Shown here in pieces: positions 40,701-48,981 of a stretch of 64,000 nt of DNA. The stretch's first letter is position 1; the number at the start of each line of letters is the position of its first letter. The position numbers and the translations under genes were made by a program. The stretch is from Nocardia pseudobrasiliensis NBRC 108224 (GTDB lineage Bacteria > Actinomycetota > Actinomycetes > Mycobacteriales > Mycobacteriaceae), in NCBI RefSeq assembly GCF_001613105.1, contig NZ_BDBS01000036.1, forward strand, positions 56,817 through 120,816, written 5' to 3'. Under the pieces are notes generated by a model that did no database searches, was not told the origin of the DNA, and saw nothing but the letters and a program-made list of their open reading frames with translations.

Positions 40701-41678
40701 GTGGCCGGCAAGTCCGCGGCGCCGGCGATCGAATTGGACGTCGGCGACCGCACAGTACGGATATCCAACCCCGATCGGGTGTACTTCCCCGAGACCGGGG
40801 CGACCAAGATCGACCTGGTGCGGTACTACCTCAGCGTGGGCGACGGGATCGTCAACGCGCTGCGGGATCGTCCGTGCATGCTGCATCGGTTCCCCAAGGG
40901 CCTGCCGGGCGGCAAGGTGCATCAGAAGCGGCTGCCCGCGGGCGCGCCGGACTGGATCCCGACCGTGCGGGTCTACTTTCCCCGCTACGGCCGCCACGCC
41001 GATGAGCTGTGCGTGCCCGAGCTGGCCGATGTGATCTGGGCCGTGCAGATGTCGACGGTGGAGTTCCACCCGTGGAACTCGCGCCGCTTCGATACCGAGA
41101 AGCCCGACGAATGGCGCATCGATCTGGATCCGATGCCCGACTGCCCGTGGTCGCGGGTGCGACGGGTGGCCGGTGTGGTGCACGAGGTGCTCGACGAACT
41201 CGGCGCGGTCGGGTGGCCGAAGACCTCCGGCGGCAACGGTTTACACGTATATGTGCGCATCGCGCCCGACTGGGGCTTCCAGGATGTGCGCCGCGCCGCG
41301 CTGGCCTTCGCCCGCGAGGTCGAGCGCCGCGCCCCCGATGATGTGACCACCACCTGGTGGCGGCGCGACCGCGATCCGAAACTTCTGTTCGTCGACTACA
41401 ACCAGAACGCCCGCGACCATACGATCGCCGCCGCCTATTCGGTGCGCGGCAATCCCGCCGCGACCGTATCCACGCCGATCCGCTGGGACGAGATCGACGA
41501 GGTCGATCCGCGCGATTTCACCATCGCCACCGTGCCCGCCCGCTACGCCCAACTCGGTGATCTGCACGCGGGCATCGACGACACGGTCTTCGATCTGGCC
41601 ACACTGGTGGAATGGGCCGACCGCGACAAGGTCGAGGTCGATCTGGACGAGGAAGTATCGAACGAGGAGAACGCATGA
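40701..41678 (+). CDS. stand-alone LigD-type primase-polymerase domain protein (PolD-like)
   Basis: A 325-residue archaeo-eukaryotic primase-fold polymerase. Landmarks are ISNPDRVYFPETGATKIDLVRYY, MLHRFPKGLPGG, IWAVQMSTVEFHPWNS, the metal-binding DxD in RIDLDPMP, and KTSGGNGLHVYVRI with the conserved His and nucleotide contacts. It matches the stand-alone polymerase proteins (M. tuberculosis Rv3730c, M. smegmatis PolD1) related to LigD of non-homologous end joining. GTG start at 40701. Its stop overlaps the start of the dehydrogenase gene as ATGA. Confidence 0.88.
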   Translation: MAGKSAAPAIELDVGDRTVRISNPDRVYFPETGATKIDLVRYYLSVGDGIVNALRDRPCMLHRFPKGLPGGKVHQKRLPAGAPDWIPTVRVYFPRYGRHADELCVPELADVIWAVQMSTVEFHPWNSRRFDTEKPDEWRIDLDPMPDCPWSRVRRVAGVVHEVLDELGAVGWPKTSGGNGLHVYVRIAPDWGFQDVRRAALAFAREVERRAPDDVTTTWWRRDRDPKLLFVDYNQNARDHTIAAAYSVRGNPAATVSTPIRWDEIDEVDPRDFTIATVPARYAQLGDLHAGIDDTVFDLATLVEWADRDKVEVDLDEEVSNEENA

Positions 41679-42610
41679 CCCCGGAGCCCGTACGAATCGC
41701 AGTGGGCCCCAAGACTTCCGAACTGCTCGGCCGGGCGATCACCCGCGCCGGCGCGACGCTGGCGGAGCTGGACGACGCGCGCGCTCTGGTATGGGACGGC
41801 GGACCGGCCGGATTCCCGCAGCGGCTGCCCGTCGGAATCGAATGGGTGCAGCTGTTCTCCGCCGGGGTCGAGGAGTGGTTCGACACCGATGTGTTCGAAC
41901 GCCATCCCGATATCGTCTTCACCTCGGCCGCGGGCGCTTTCGCCCGCAGCGTGGCCGAACACGCGCTGGCGATGCTGCTGGCGGGCGTGCGACATCTACC
42001 CGAACAGCTGCGCGCCCGCGCCTGGCGGCAGGCGGAATTCTTTCCGCGCATCGGCACCCTGCGCGAGGCGACGGTGGCCGTGATCGGCACGGGCGGCATC
42101 GGCGGCGAACTCATCGACCTACTCGCGCCGCTGGGCGCGCGGGTCATCGCCGTCAATCGCTCCGGTCGGCCGATCTCACATTCCGCGGTGATCGAAACGG
42201 TTCCGGCGCAACGGCTTTCGGAGATCTGGCCGCGCACCGATCATGTGGTCGTGGCCGCGCCCGCCACCCCGGACACCCGCCATCTGATCGGCAAGAACGA
42301 ACTGTCCCAGTTGAAGCCGACCTCCTGGGTGATCAATATCGCCCGCGGCAGCCTGATCGACACCGACGCCCTGGTGGACGCCCTGCGCGACGGAACGATC
42401 GGCGGGGCCGGACTCGACGTCACCGAGCCCGAACCGCTCCCCGACGGCCACCCGCTCTGGGATCTGCCGAATGCCATTGTGACGCCGCATGATTCGAATC
42501 CGCCGCAGTTGCGCACCGTCGCCTTCGCCGAACATGTGGCCGACAATGTCGCGCGCTTCGTCGCCGGGCGCGAGCTGAATGCCCGGATCGACGTCGCCGC
42601 CGGGTACTGA
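41675..42610 (+). CDS. D-isomer specific 2-hydroxyacid dehydrogenase family protein
   Basis: A 311-residue NAD-dependent dehydrogenase. The Rossmann turn is TVAVIGTGGIGGELIDLL, followed by VINIARGSLIDTDALVDAL with the catalytic Arg region, LDVTEPEPLPDGHPLW with the Glu, and NAIVTPHDSNPP with the catalytic His. It is of the phosphoglycerate/glyoxylate reductase type; the substrate is unknown. Translationally coupled (ATGA) with the upstream LigD-type polymerase, an arrangement I recognise from other actinobacteria but whose reason is not known. Confidence 0.88.
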   Translation: MTPEPVRIAVGPKTSELLGRAITRAGATLAELDDARALVWDGGPAGFPQRLPVGIEWVQLFSAGVEEWFDTDVFERHPDIVFTSAAGAFARSVAEHALAMLLAGVRHLPEQLRARAWRQAEFFPRIGTLREATVAVIGTGGIGGELIDLLAPLGARVIAVNRSGRPISHSAVIETVPAQRLSEIWPRTDHVVVAAPATPDTRHLIGKNELSQLKPTSWVINIARGSLIDTDALVDALRDGTIGGAGLDVTEPEPLPDGHPLWDLPNAIVTPHDSNPPQLRTVAFAEHVADNVARFVAGRELNARIDVAAGY

Positions 42611-42615
42611 TCGCC

Positions 42616-43068
42616 TCAGACCGGATCGGGATCGACGAATTCGACGCCGGTGATGATGTCGGGGTCGATGCGCACGAGCTGATCGCGCGGACCCGGCAGC
42701 CAGGGGCGCAGCAGGGTTCGGTAGTGGGCGATCTGCTGTGGATCGGTGATCGGTTCGGCGGTGCCGGTGACGATCACACACCAGCCGTGACGGGTGCGCT
42801 CGTCGATGGTGTCGGCCTCGTAGGCCACCACCTGCCGGTCGGCGGTCAGGGTCGCGCCGCGATGGGCGTGGATGACGATCGTTTCGCCGTCGAGCAGATG
42901 ATTGACCGGTCGGATCGTCGGGAGCGCGTAGCGGGTGTAGACGATGCGTCCGACTCCGACTCGGCTCAGCAATTGGAAAGCCTCGGCCGTCGACAGATCC
43001 CGCGTGACCTGCTGGACCGAGTGTGGCGGGCGCGTGAACCGCGGATATTCGTCGGCTCGGCTGGTCAT
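42616..43068 (-). CDS. pyridoxamine 5'-phosphate oxidase-fold (flavin/F420) protein
   Basis: A 150-residue split-barrel protein: LSTAEAFQLLSRVGVGRIVYTRYALPTIRPVNHLLDGETI followed by AHRGATLTADRQVVAYEAD and CVIVTGTAEPITDP. This is the pyridox_ox_2 pattern of flavin- or F420-binding proteins in mycobacteria and Nocardia. It ends 5 bp after the convergent dehydrogenase gene. ATG start 43068. Confidence 0.85.
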   Translation of the reverse strand: MTSRADEYPRFTRPPHSVQQVTRDLSTAEAFQLLSRVGVGRIVYTRYALPTIRPVNHLLDGETIVIHAHRGATLTADRQVVAYEADTIDERTRHGWCVIVTGTAEPITDPQQIAHYRTLLRPWLPGPRDQLVRIDPDIITGVEFVDPDPV

Positions 43069-43229
43069 TACCCTGTCTGCCCCGATCGTTGTGCACCGGA
43101 TGGCCCCCGGTTCATATCCAGGTTCCCGGATCGGCTGCCGACCAAACCCGGCGGTGCTAGAAATATTGGATAGCCGAAGAACCCTTCCATCTCGACGAAT
43201 TCGCGGTCGGGCTGTCGGAGCTGACCGCG

Positions 43230-43943
43230 GTGGTCTTGTCGACTCCGGATCTGGAGGGCTCGCTGCGCGAGGTCGCCGATATCACCTCCCGAATGCTGCC
43301 CGAACATCCGATGGTCGCGATCACCCTGCGGCGCGACGGCGATGCGATCACGGTCGCCTCCACCGGTCCGCACGCGACGCTCATCGACGAACTGCAGCGC
43401 GGACAGGGCCTGGGACCGTGCCTCGAGGCGCTGCACACCGCCACGCCCGTGGCCGTCACCGATATGAGCACCGAAACCCGGTGGGGCGCTTATCCGGCGC
43501 GGATGCTCGCACAGGGCATCCACTCGGTGCATTCGCAACCGTTGTTGGTCGACGACGCGGCCGTCGGCACGCTGAATCTGTATTCGCCGCGGCCGGAAAC
43601 CTTCGGGCCCGCGGCCCTGCGCGCCATCATGCTGACCAGCGCGCACACCGCGATCCTGCTGTCCGCGGCGATCAACTCCGCGCGTCAGGCCGAATTGACC
43701 GCGCAATTGCGGTCCGCGCTGGCCTCGCGCTCGATCATCGATCAGGCCCTGGGAATCACCATGGCGCAGCGGCACTGTGATCGCGACGCCGCCTTCGAGG
43801 TGCTGCGCGCGGCCTCCCAGCGCGAGAACGTCAAACTGGTCGTGGTGGCCGCTCAGGTCATTCGCGCGGTCACCGGAAACGATCCGACACCACCGCATTT
43901 CAATGTTCCGACGCGGCCGAAACGAGTTCGGCGCAATTCTTGA
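43230..43943 (+). CDS. GAF and ANTAR domain-containing antitermination regulator
   Basis: A 237-residue protein from GTG 43230. The GAF domain (about residues 10-150) has SLREVADITSRML, ELQRGQGLGPCLEALHTATPV, and SVHSQPLLVDDAAVGTLNLYS; the C-terminal ANTAR RNA-binding domain reads ALASRSIIDQALGITMAQRH and continues as three short helices. In-frame coding-quality sequence, AEEPFHLDEFAVGLSELTA, extends 20 codons upstream to an ATA at 43170 with no ATG, GTG or TTG, so the true start may be non-canonical or mutated. GAF-ANTAR proteins bind two-hairpin leaders when phosphorylated by a histidine kinase. The next gene is DHp-like. Confidence 0.85.
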   Translation: MVLSTPDLEGSLREVADITSRMLPEHPMVAITLRRDGDAITVASTGPHATLIDELQRGQGLGPCLEALHTATPVAVTDMSTETRWGAYPARMLAQGIHSVHSQPLLVDDAAVGTLNLYSPRPETFGPAALRAIMLTSAHTAILLSAAINSARQAELTAQLRSALASRSIIDQALGITMAQRHCDRDAAFEVLRAASQRENVKLVVVAAQVIRAVTGNDPTPPHFNVPTRPKRVRRNS

Positions 43944-44051
43944 TCGAGCGGATACTCCGGCGACCCCGCGGGGAGGCTACACTGCTGACGTACCTGTCTC
44001 CCGAGTCCAGTAGCGCGGCTGGGGTCCTCTCCTCGACGTAGGAAGGCCACC

Positions 44052-44435
44052 ATGTCCGCCGATCAGGCTGCTCGTATGCTCGCCGAGCCCGCGGCGAGCA
44101 GCGTCGAACCCGTCGCCACCGCCTTCGATTCCGAGATCGTGCCGCTCGGCGTGCCCTCGGCGATACCCGAATCCCACGATCGACTGGTGCGCCACCTGTT
44201 CGACATAGGACTCCGATTGCATTCGGTGCGAACGGTTTTCGAGGACGACGCCGCCGATCCGGAGCAGATTCGCGCGGCCGGCGGGCGGGTGCTCGAGGTA
44301 CTCGACGATCTGGACATCCTGATTCGCGACGCCGGATTGACCATGCTCGAGCTCGCCGTCCGGCCCGATCCGGCCCGGCCGAAACCGGTGCGTCCCACCG
44401 TGAACGGCCGTCCGGCCCGGCGTCGGCGACGCTAG
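44052..44435 (+). CDS. DHp-only histidine-kinase-like small protein
   Basis: A 127-residue protein with a Ala-rich N-terminus, then ESHDRLVRHLFDIGLRLHSV with His42-Asp43 placed exactly as in DevS/HisKA_3 dimerisation-phosphoacceptor helices (HDxVIQRLFxxGLxLQ), a second helix RVLEVLDDLDILIRDAGLTM matching the DHp partner helix, and a basic tail ending RRRRR. No HATPase domain follows. It lies 108 bp behind the GAF-ANTAR gene on the same strand with ribosome site GGAAGG. It may be a phosphotransfer or decoy partner of the ANTAR protein; this role is inference. Confidence 0.65.
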   Translation: MSADQAARMLAEPAASSVEPVATAFDSEIVPLGVPSAIPESHDRLVRHLFDIGLRLHSVRTVFEDDAADPEQIRAAGGRVLEVLDDLDILIRDAGLTMLELAVRPDPARPKPVRPTVNGRPARRRRR

Positions 44436-44935
44436 GCGCCGCGCACCGCGCGGGGTATGCCGGGCAGCATGCCGAAGGCCTCGTGCACCAGATCGGTCCA
44501 GCTGTCGGCCATCGACGCCAATAGGAACCAGGCCGCGTGCACGCGCTCGTCGGTGACATCGTCGACGCTGCGCAGCAGGTGGCTGGCGCGGACCTGCGCG
44601 GCGGCCATGCCGTCGACCACCGCGCCCAGCGACTGCGAGCGCGGGCGACGGGTGGTGTGCGCGCCGATCCAGTCGTCGATGCGGGCGACGAGTTCATTAC
44701 GACGACAGTCGATCTCGGCGGCGTTGAGAGGGTGTTCGCGGCGGGTCAGATGGAGTTCGGCCAGGCCGCGCGCCCACCGGGTGACGGGATGGTCTTCGGG
44801 TTGATCGCCGATATGCCCGCAGAACGCCGCTAGCAACTCGTGCCAGTCGGGCGGTGTCGAGACGACGGTTCGTCTCGACAGGACGGGTCCGGACGGCGGC
44901 GCCTGCGCACAGCCGTCCTGATGCGGTACGTACAT
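44432..44935 (-). CDS. DUF4254 domain-containing protein
   Basis: A 167-residue helical protein. After a variable N-terminus (MYVPHQDGCAQAPPSG) the DUF4254 signature is clear: WHELLAAFCGH, ARGLAELHLTRREHPLNAAEIDCRRNELVARIDDWI and SQSLGAVVDGMAAAQVRA, then AWFLLASMADSW. GGAGG lies eight bases upstream of ATG 44935. Function is unknown. The 3' end overlaps that of the DHp-like gene by 4 bp (convergent). Confidence 0.85.
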   Translation of the reverse strand: MYVPHQDGCAQAPPSGPVLSRRTVVSTPPDWHELLAAFCGHIGDQPEDHPVTRWARGLAELHLTRREHPLNAAEIDCRRNELVARIDDWIGAHTTRRPRSQSLGAVVDGMAAAQVRASHLLRSVDDVTDERVHAAWFLLASMADSWTDLVHEAFGMLPGIPRAVRGA

Positions 44936-45224
44936 CGTGTACCTCCAAGGCGGCGATCGGGCGCACCCGGCGCCGCGCACGGGCACCGGACCGCGAGCCC
45001 GGTGCGGCAAGGGCGGACCGCACCGGATCCGGAGCACCGCAATCTGCGAAGGGGACATCTTCTAAGCGGCGCCGGGTGCAGTTCCAGGATGCTCGCTTCG
45101 CCCGGCCCTCCCACTGCCCTTTCGGTGGCCTTCCGATGACCCAGCGCAGTGGTTTTCCCGTCGCCTGGCCGACCGCCCGGTACCCGGTTACGCTACGTTC
45201 AGGCTCGGGACGATCGGGTGAAGG
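44936..45224. other. divergent intergenic region, DUF4254 versus espG
   Basis: 289 bp with no supported gene. It must hold two outward promoters; I could not fix -35/-10 elements or a dyad with confidence. Confidence 0.4.
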
Positions 45225-45938
45225 GTGTTTGGCGGCGTGAGTTGGTCTTTCACACCGGACGAGTTCGCACATATCTGGCGGGAGACCGATCTGGATCGGC
45301 ACCCGTTTCCGATCCGGGTGCTGGAATCCCCGCGCACCGAGGACGAGGCGGCCGCGCTGCGGCAGAGTCTGCTGGCGCGGATGCCGTTGCGGTCTGATCC
45401 CGATCTATCGGCCTGCCTGCGCATTCTGGCGCAGCCGCATACCCGGGTGGTCGCCATCGGTGGCGCGCACGGGCCGGGCAGTGAGATCCGGGTGCTCGGC
45501 GCGGCGGTCTACGACCATGCGGTGCTGGCGGTGCAGGAGCCGGGACGATCCTCGGATTTCGGTGGGCGGGTGACGATTTCGATCGGTCACAGCAGCAAAC
45601 TGGGCGCCCGGATCGCCGCGCTGCTGCCCGATACGCCCGCGGGTCGCGAACCCGCGCGGTCGGCGCCCGCCGAGCAGGTGCGCGACGAGGAGACCGTACT
45701 GGCCGCCGGGCTCGCCCCGCGAATCCGACGGCTGCTGGTGAAACCGCATACCGCCGAGGGCCATATCCGGATCGAACCGCGGCTGGACCGCGGCGATCCG
45801 CCGCCTGCGGTCTACTACACCTGGATCGATGTCGCGGGCGACGGCCGCTATCTGATCCGGGCCGGGGACACTGTGCACGTTGTCCCGGCCTCACCGCAGC
45901 AGATCGCGGTTCACCTGCAAAAACGTATTCCGCACTGA
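45225..45938 (+). CDS. espG: ESX secretion-associated chaperone EspG
   Basis: A 237-residue EspG-fold protein: WSFTPDEFAHIWRETDLDRHPFPI, then CLRILAQPHTRVVAIGGAHG, LGAAVYDHAVLAVQEPG, and PHTAEGHIRIEPRLDRG with a GDTVHVVPASPQQIAVHLQ end. EspG binds cognate PE-PPE pairs in the cytosol and keeps them secretion-competent. Start GTG 45225, or GTG 45237 for a protein four residues shorter. The PE-like and PPE-like genes follow, consistent with a chaperone-client set. Confidence 0.85.
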   Translation: MFGGVSWSFTPDEFAHIWRETDLDRHPFPIRVLESPRTEDEAAALRQSLLARMPLRSDPDLSACLRILAQPHTRVVAIGGAHGPGSEIRVLGAAVYDHAVLAVQEPGRSSDFGGRVTISIGHSSKLGARIAALLPDTPAGREPARSAPAEQVRDEETVLAAGLAPRIRRLLVKPHTAEGHIRIEPRLDRGDPPPAVYYTWIDVAGDGRYLIRAGDTVHVVPASPQQIAVHLQKRIPH

Positions 45939-46031
45939 CTTTCGGCCGCCGCGGATACCGGCAAGACGTACTGTCCGGACATCGCCGACCGATTAGGCTG
46001 AGTCACTACCGACCGGATCCCAGGGGTAGGC

Positions 46032-46406
46032 ATGACGATCGAGACCAGCCAGGCCGATATCGCACGGTTTCTGCAGGCGGCCCAGAGCGGCACCGTGCGC
46101 TTCGATCCGGCCGCGGCTCGCCGCTGCGCCGAGATCTACGAGCAGCAGGCCGACCGGCTACGGCAGTTGCAGCAGCGCTTGGAGTCGGCGGCGCGGACGG
46201 ACGGGTTCGGGGGTTTCTTCTCCGCCGAACAGCTACAGGCCGGTTTCGGGCGCAAGGCCCGCGACGCCGCGCAACTGCTCGACCAGTACATCGCGGCCTC
46301 CTATCGGCTGAAGGAGGCGTTCCTGGTCAGCGCCGGCCTGTACGAGGAGGCCGACGCGGCGCACGCCGCCGCGCTACGAGCGGTCGCGCCGAGGCAGCCG
46401 CGATGA
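46032..46406 (+). CDS. PE-like / WXG-type ESX substrate, 124 aa
   Basis: A 124-residue helical protein beginning MTIETSQADIARFLQAAQSG, with an EIYEQQADRLRQLQQRLESA helix, the turn GFGGFFSAEQLQAGF, and a second helix KARDAAQLLDQYIAASYRLK. This helix-turn-helix layout is that of ESX heterodimer partners. The stop overlaps the start of the PPE-like gene (ATGA), strongly suggesting the two proteins form a heterodimer guided by the EspG encoded upstream. Confidence 0.75.
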   Translation: MTIETSQADIARFLQAAQSGTVRFDPAAARRCAEIYEQQADRLRQLQQRLESAARTDGFGGFFSAEQLQAGFGRKARDAAQLLDQYIAASYRLKEAFLVSAGLYEEADAAHAAALRAVAPRQPR

Positions 46407-47440
46407 CGACCGAATTCCGATACGGGCCCCAGCCCCGGCGCACCGACCCCGAATACATCAGCGCCATGGAGCATTTCGAATCCATGCCGCACGAGCAGAT
46501 CTACGCCGGAACCCAGCGGATCGACGCGGGCGCGATCGTGCAGGCGTCGCTGGCATGGCTGGAGGGGGCCGCCACACTGGCCGCCTCGATGCCGCTCACC
46601 CATGGAAACGCCGATCGGATCATCGATTCGGTGCAGTGGGTGGGACCCGCCGCCGATGCGGCCGCCGCGTGCACCCGCAGTTTCGCCGAATCGCTGGACG
46701 AATTGGCCGCGGTGATGGGCGAGGTGGGCGCGCGGCTCGGCGCGGTGGCCGCGGCGGCCGAGGCGGTGAAGCTGGCCGTGGTTCCGCCCGGCGGGGTCGG
46801 GCCGATCGGGGCGATCGCCCGCGTACTCGAGGCCGTGCACGTCATCGACGCGCAGATAGCGGCCGAGGCCATGCGCCAGGAGGCGGTGCTGGCCATGAAT
46901 ATGATCTACAAACCGTCGTATTCGGCCGCGGGCAGCGGGATTCCGGCGCTGCCCGAACCCCCGGCGCTGCCGGGTGCGCCCGCGCCCGGACAGTCACATC
47001 CCGAACCTCTTGCGCCCCAACCGGTTCCACCACAGCAGAAGATTCCGGTGCCGCCACAGACTCCACCCGCACCGGAAGTGCCTCCGACTCCCCAGCCATC
47101 GGCACCGCAATCACCCCAGCAAACCCCGGCACCCCAACCGCCACAGCCCACCCCGGCACCCCAAACACCAACGCCCACAACACCTTCCACTCCCGCACCC
47201 CCTCCCCCGCCTCCGGCATCCCCTTCCCCCACGCCCGCGACCCCACCACCGCCGCCCCAAACCCCTTCTCCCACACCGCCTCCCCCGGCCCCACCGCCGC
47301 CCGCACCGACCCCACCCCCACCGGCCGGGCCGCCGCTCAACGATCAGGGCGGCCAACCGGGCGTCACCGGACCCATCCCGAACCAGTCCACCACCCCGAG
47401 CACATCGGACCAGCCGGGCGTGGTGCCGCCGGGGCGGTAG
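46403..47440 (+). CDS. PPE-like ESX substrate with proline-rich tail
   Basis: A 345-residue protein. The first 170 residues are helical with a WxG motif (VQWVGPAADAA) and long Ala-rich helices like PPE domains; there is no PPE tripeptide. From about residue 175 on it is a Pro/Ala/Thr/Gln-rich tail of some 170 residues with PxP repeats, probably extended and surface-exposed. Encoded after EspG and the PE-like partner, overlapping the latter by 4 bp. No ESX core genes (eccC, eccD) are in the window. Confidence 0.8.
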   Translation: MTTEFRYGPQPRRTDPEYISAMEHFESMPHEQIYAGTQRIDAGAIVQASLAWLEGAATLAASMPLTHGNADRIIDSVQWVGPAADAAAACTRSFAESLDELAAVMGEVGARLGAVAAAAEAVKLAVVPPGGVGPIGAIARVLEAVHVIDAQIAAEAMRQEAVLAMNMIYKPSYSAAGSGIPALPEPPALPGAPAPGQSHPEPLAPQPVPPQQKIPVPPQTPPAPEVPPTPQPSAPQSPQQTPAPQPPQPTPAPQTPTPTTPSTPAPPPPPPASPSPTPATPPPPPQTPSPTPPPPAPPPPAPTPPPPAGPPLNDQGGQPGVTGPIPNQSTTPSTSDQPGVVPPGR

Positions 47441-47474
47441 CTCCGCGCCCGCTTCGAACATGCCTTTGCGCGTA

Positions 47475-47484
47475 TATACGTATA
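47475..47484. promoter_or_regulatory. palindrome, putative ArsR operator
   Basis: TATACGTATA, a perfect 10-bp dyad flanked by further alternating purine-pyrimidine sequence (CGTATATACG at 47471-47480), lies 16-26 bp upstream of the ArsR start. ArsR/SmtB proteins of the autoregulated type bind such AT-rich dyads. Confidence 0.6.
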
Positions 47485-47500
47485 GCGGTATGTTGAGTCC

Positions 47501-47818
47501 ATGGCAGCCGATCTCTTCACCGTGGTGGCCGAACCTCAGCGGCGGCGGATTCTCGAGCAGTTGCGAGGTGGGGACGCGACCGTCGGTGAACTGGTGGACC
47601 GGTTGGAGCTTTCCCAGCCGACGGTGTCGAAGCATTTGAAGGTATTGCGGGACGCGGGATTCGTCACCTGCGAGGTGGCGGCCCAGAAGCGGATCTATCG
47701 GCTCGCGCCCGGGCCCTTCGAGCAGTTCGACAGCTGGCTGTCGCCGTATCTGCGGCTGTGGAATCACCATCTCGACGCCCTCGGGCGGCACCTCGACAGA
47801 AAGGACCGTTCATCATGA
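47501..47818 (+). CDS. ArsR family transcriptional regulator
   Basis: A 105-residue winged-helix protein: FTVVAEPQRRRILEQLRGGDATVGELVDRL, the recognition helix QPTVSKHLKVLRDAGFVTCE, and a wing with AAQKRIYRLAPGPFEQFDSWL. This is the metal-free class that controls the adjacent SRPBCC gene. The stop overlaps the SRPBCC start (ATGA). Confidence 0.92.
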   Translation: MAADLFTVVAEPQRRRILEQLRGGDATVGELVDRLELSQPTVSKHLKVLRDAGFVTCEVAAQKRIYRLAPGPFEQFDSWLSPYLRLWNHHLDALGRHLDRKDRSS

Positions 47819-48369
47819 CCACTCGTTCCTACCAACCGAGCCCCGCTCATCCGGTCGAACTCGTCGACGACGGCGGCCAATGGTCGCTCGCCTTCACCCG
47901 CGAGTTCCCGCAGCGGCCCGAGGCGGTCTGGTCCGCCCTCACCGAACCCGACGAACTGCGCGAATGGGCCCCCTACACCGCCGACCGCCCGCTGACCTCC
48001 CCCGGCCCGGTCACCCTCATCATGCTCGACGGCGATACGAATCAGGAACTGCCGGGCCGGATCTCCCGCGCCGAACGGCCCACACTCCTCGAATACACCT
48101 GGGCCGACCAAGCGCTCTGCTGGGCCCTCACCGAAACCTCCACGGGCACCCGCCTACGCCTCACCCATCAGCTCCCCGACCGTGCCCAGGGCGCGATGAT
48201 GGCCGCGGGTTGGCACCTGTGCCTCGACGTCGCCGCGCTCCTGCTGGCCGGAACCCCGATCGGTCCCATCGTCGGCCCCAAGGCCCTCGACTACGGCTGG
48301 CGCGACCTGAACCGGCAATACTCCGCCGAACTCGGCCTGGAGCCGATCGAACCTCCCATCGAGAATTAG
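47815..48369 (+). CDS. SRPBCC (AHSA1/START-like) domain protein
   Basis: A 184-residue helix-grip protein: WSLAFTREFPQRPEAVWSAL, EPDELREWAPYTADRPL and ERPTLLEYTWADQALCWAL are the AHSA1-type strand signatures. It is the partner of the ArsR protein, with which it is translationally coupled. Ligand unknown. Confidence 0.9.
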   Translation: MTTRSYQPSPAHPVELVDDGGQWSLAFTREFPQRPEAVWSALTEPDELREWAPYTADRPLTSPGPVTLIMLDGDTNQELPGRISRAERPTLLEYTWADQALCWALTETSTGTRLRLTHQLPDRAQGAMMAAGWHLCLDVAALLLAGTPIGPIVGPKALDYGWRDLNRQYSAELGLEPIEPPIEN

Positions 48370-48439
48370 TCGTCGAAAAATCTGGAGAATTCCTTCGCTC
48401 CGGATGTCGAGAACGTCCGAGCGGCTCCGTCCCAGGGGT

Positions 48440-48937
48440 ATGAAACAGAACGAGATCACCGAGATCCTGAACCGCCCCGTCAGCCGGGAACTGCTGGCCC
48501 GCGATCTGACCCGGCTGGCCTATGTCGCCACCGACGGCACACCGCGCAGTATCCCGATCGCGTTCGCCTGGAACGGCTCGCAGATCGTGCTGTGCACCAC
48601 GAAGAACGCCCCGAAACTGCCTGCGCTGCGCAAGAATCCGATGGTCGCCCTGACCATCGACACCGAGGTCCATCCGCCGAAGATCCTGCTCATTCGTGGG
48701 CGCGTCGAACTGGACGTCGTCGACGGGATCCCGGAGGAATACCTCCAGATGAACGGCAGCTACGAGATGACCCCCGAACAGCGCGTCGAGTGGGAGGCCG
48801 AGGTCCGCTCGCTCTACGACGGTATGGTCCGCATCGTCGTCACCCCGACCTGGGCGAAACTCATCGACTTCGAGACCACGCTGCCCTCCGCGGTCGAGGA
48901 ATTGATCCGCGAACGCGCCGAACGCCAGCACGCCTGA
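48440..48937 (+). CDS. pyridoxamine 5'-phosphate oxidase-fold protein
   Basis: A 165-residue split-barrel flavin protein: RLAYVATDGTPRSIPIAFAW, NGSQIVLCTTKNAPKLPAL, VHPPKILLIRGRVELDVVDG. ATG 48440 (MKQNEITEIL) has AGGGG just upstream; ATG 48404 is in frame but poor. The YciI-ECF pair lies 44 bp downstream on the same strand. Confidence 0.82.
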   Translation: MKQNEITEILNRPVSRELLARDLTRLAYVATDGTPRSIPIAFAWNGSQIVLCTTKNAPKLPALRKNPMVALTIDTEVHPPKILLIRGRVELDVVDGIPEEYLQMNGSYEMTPEQRVEWEAEVRSLYDGMVRIVVTPTWAKLIDFETTLPSAVEELIRERAERQHA

Positions 48938-48981
48938 GATCGATTCGGCAAGATCGAATTCATTACCTCGAGGAGAACCCG

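Noticed and set aside
43944..44051. ANTAR two-hairpin RNA target downstream of the GAF-ANTAR gene
   Set aside because: I could not draw two adjacent stems with the required hexaloops (A1, G4); only weak GC stems are possible.
47000..47340. Tandem proline-rich tract as a DNA repeat or CRISPR-like array
   Set aside because: It is low-complexity coding sequence (PxP) within the PPE-like gene; units are irregular and there are no spacers.
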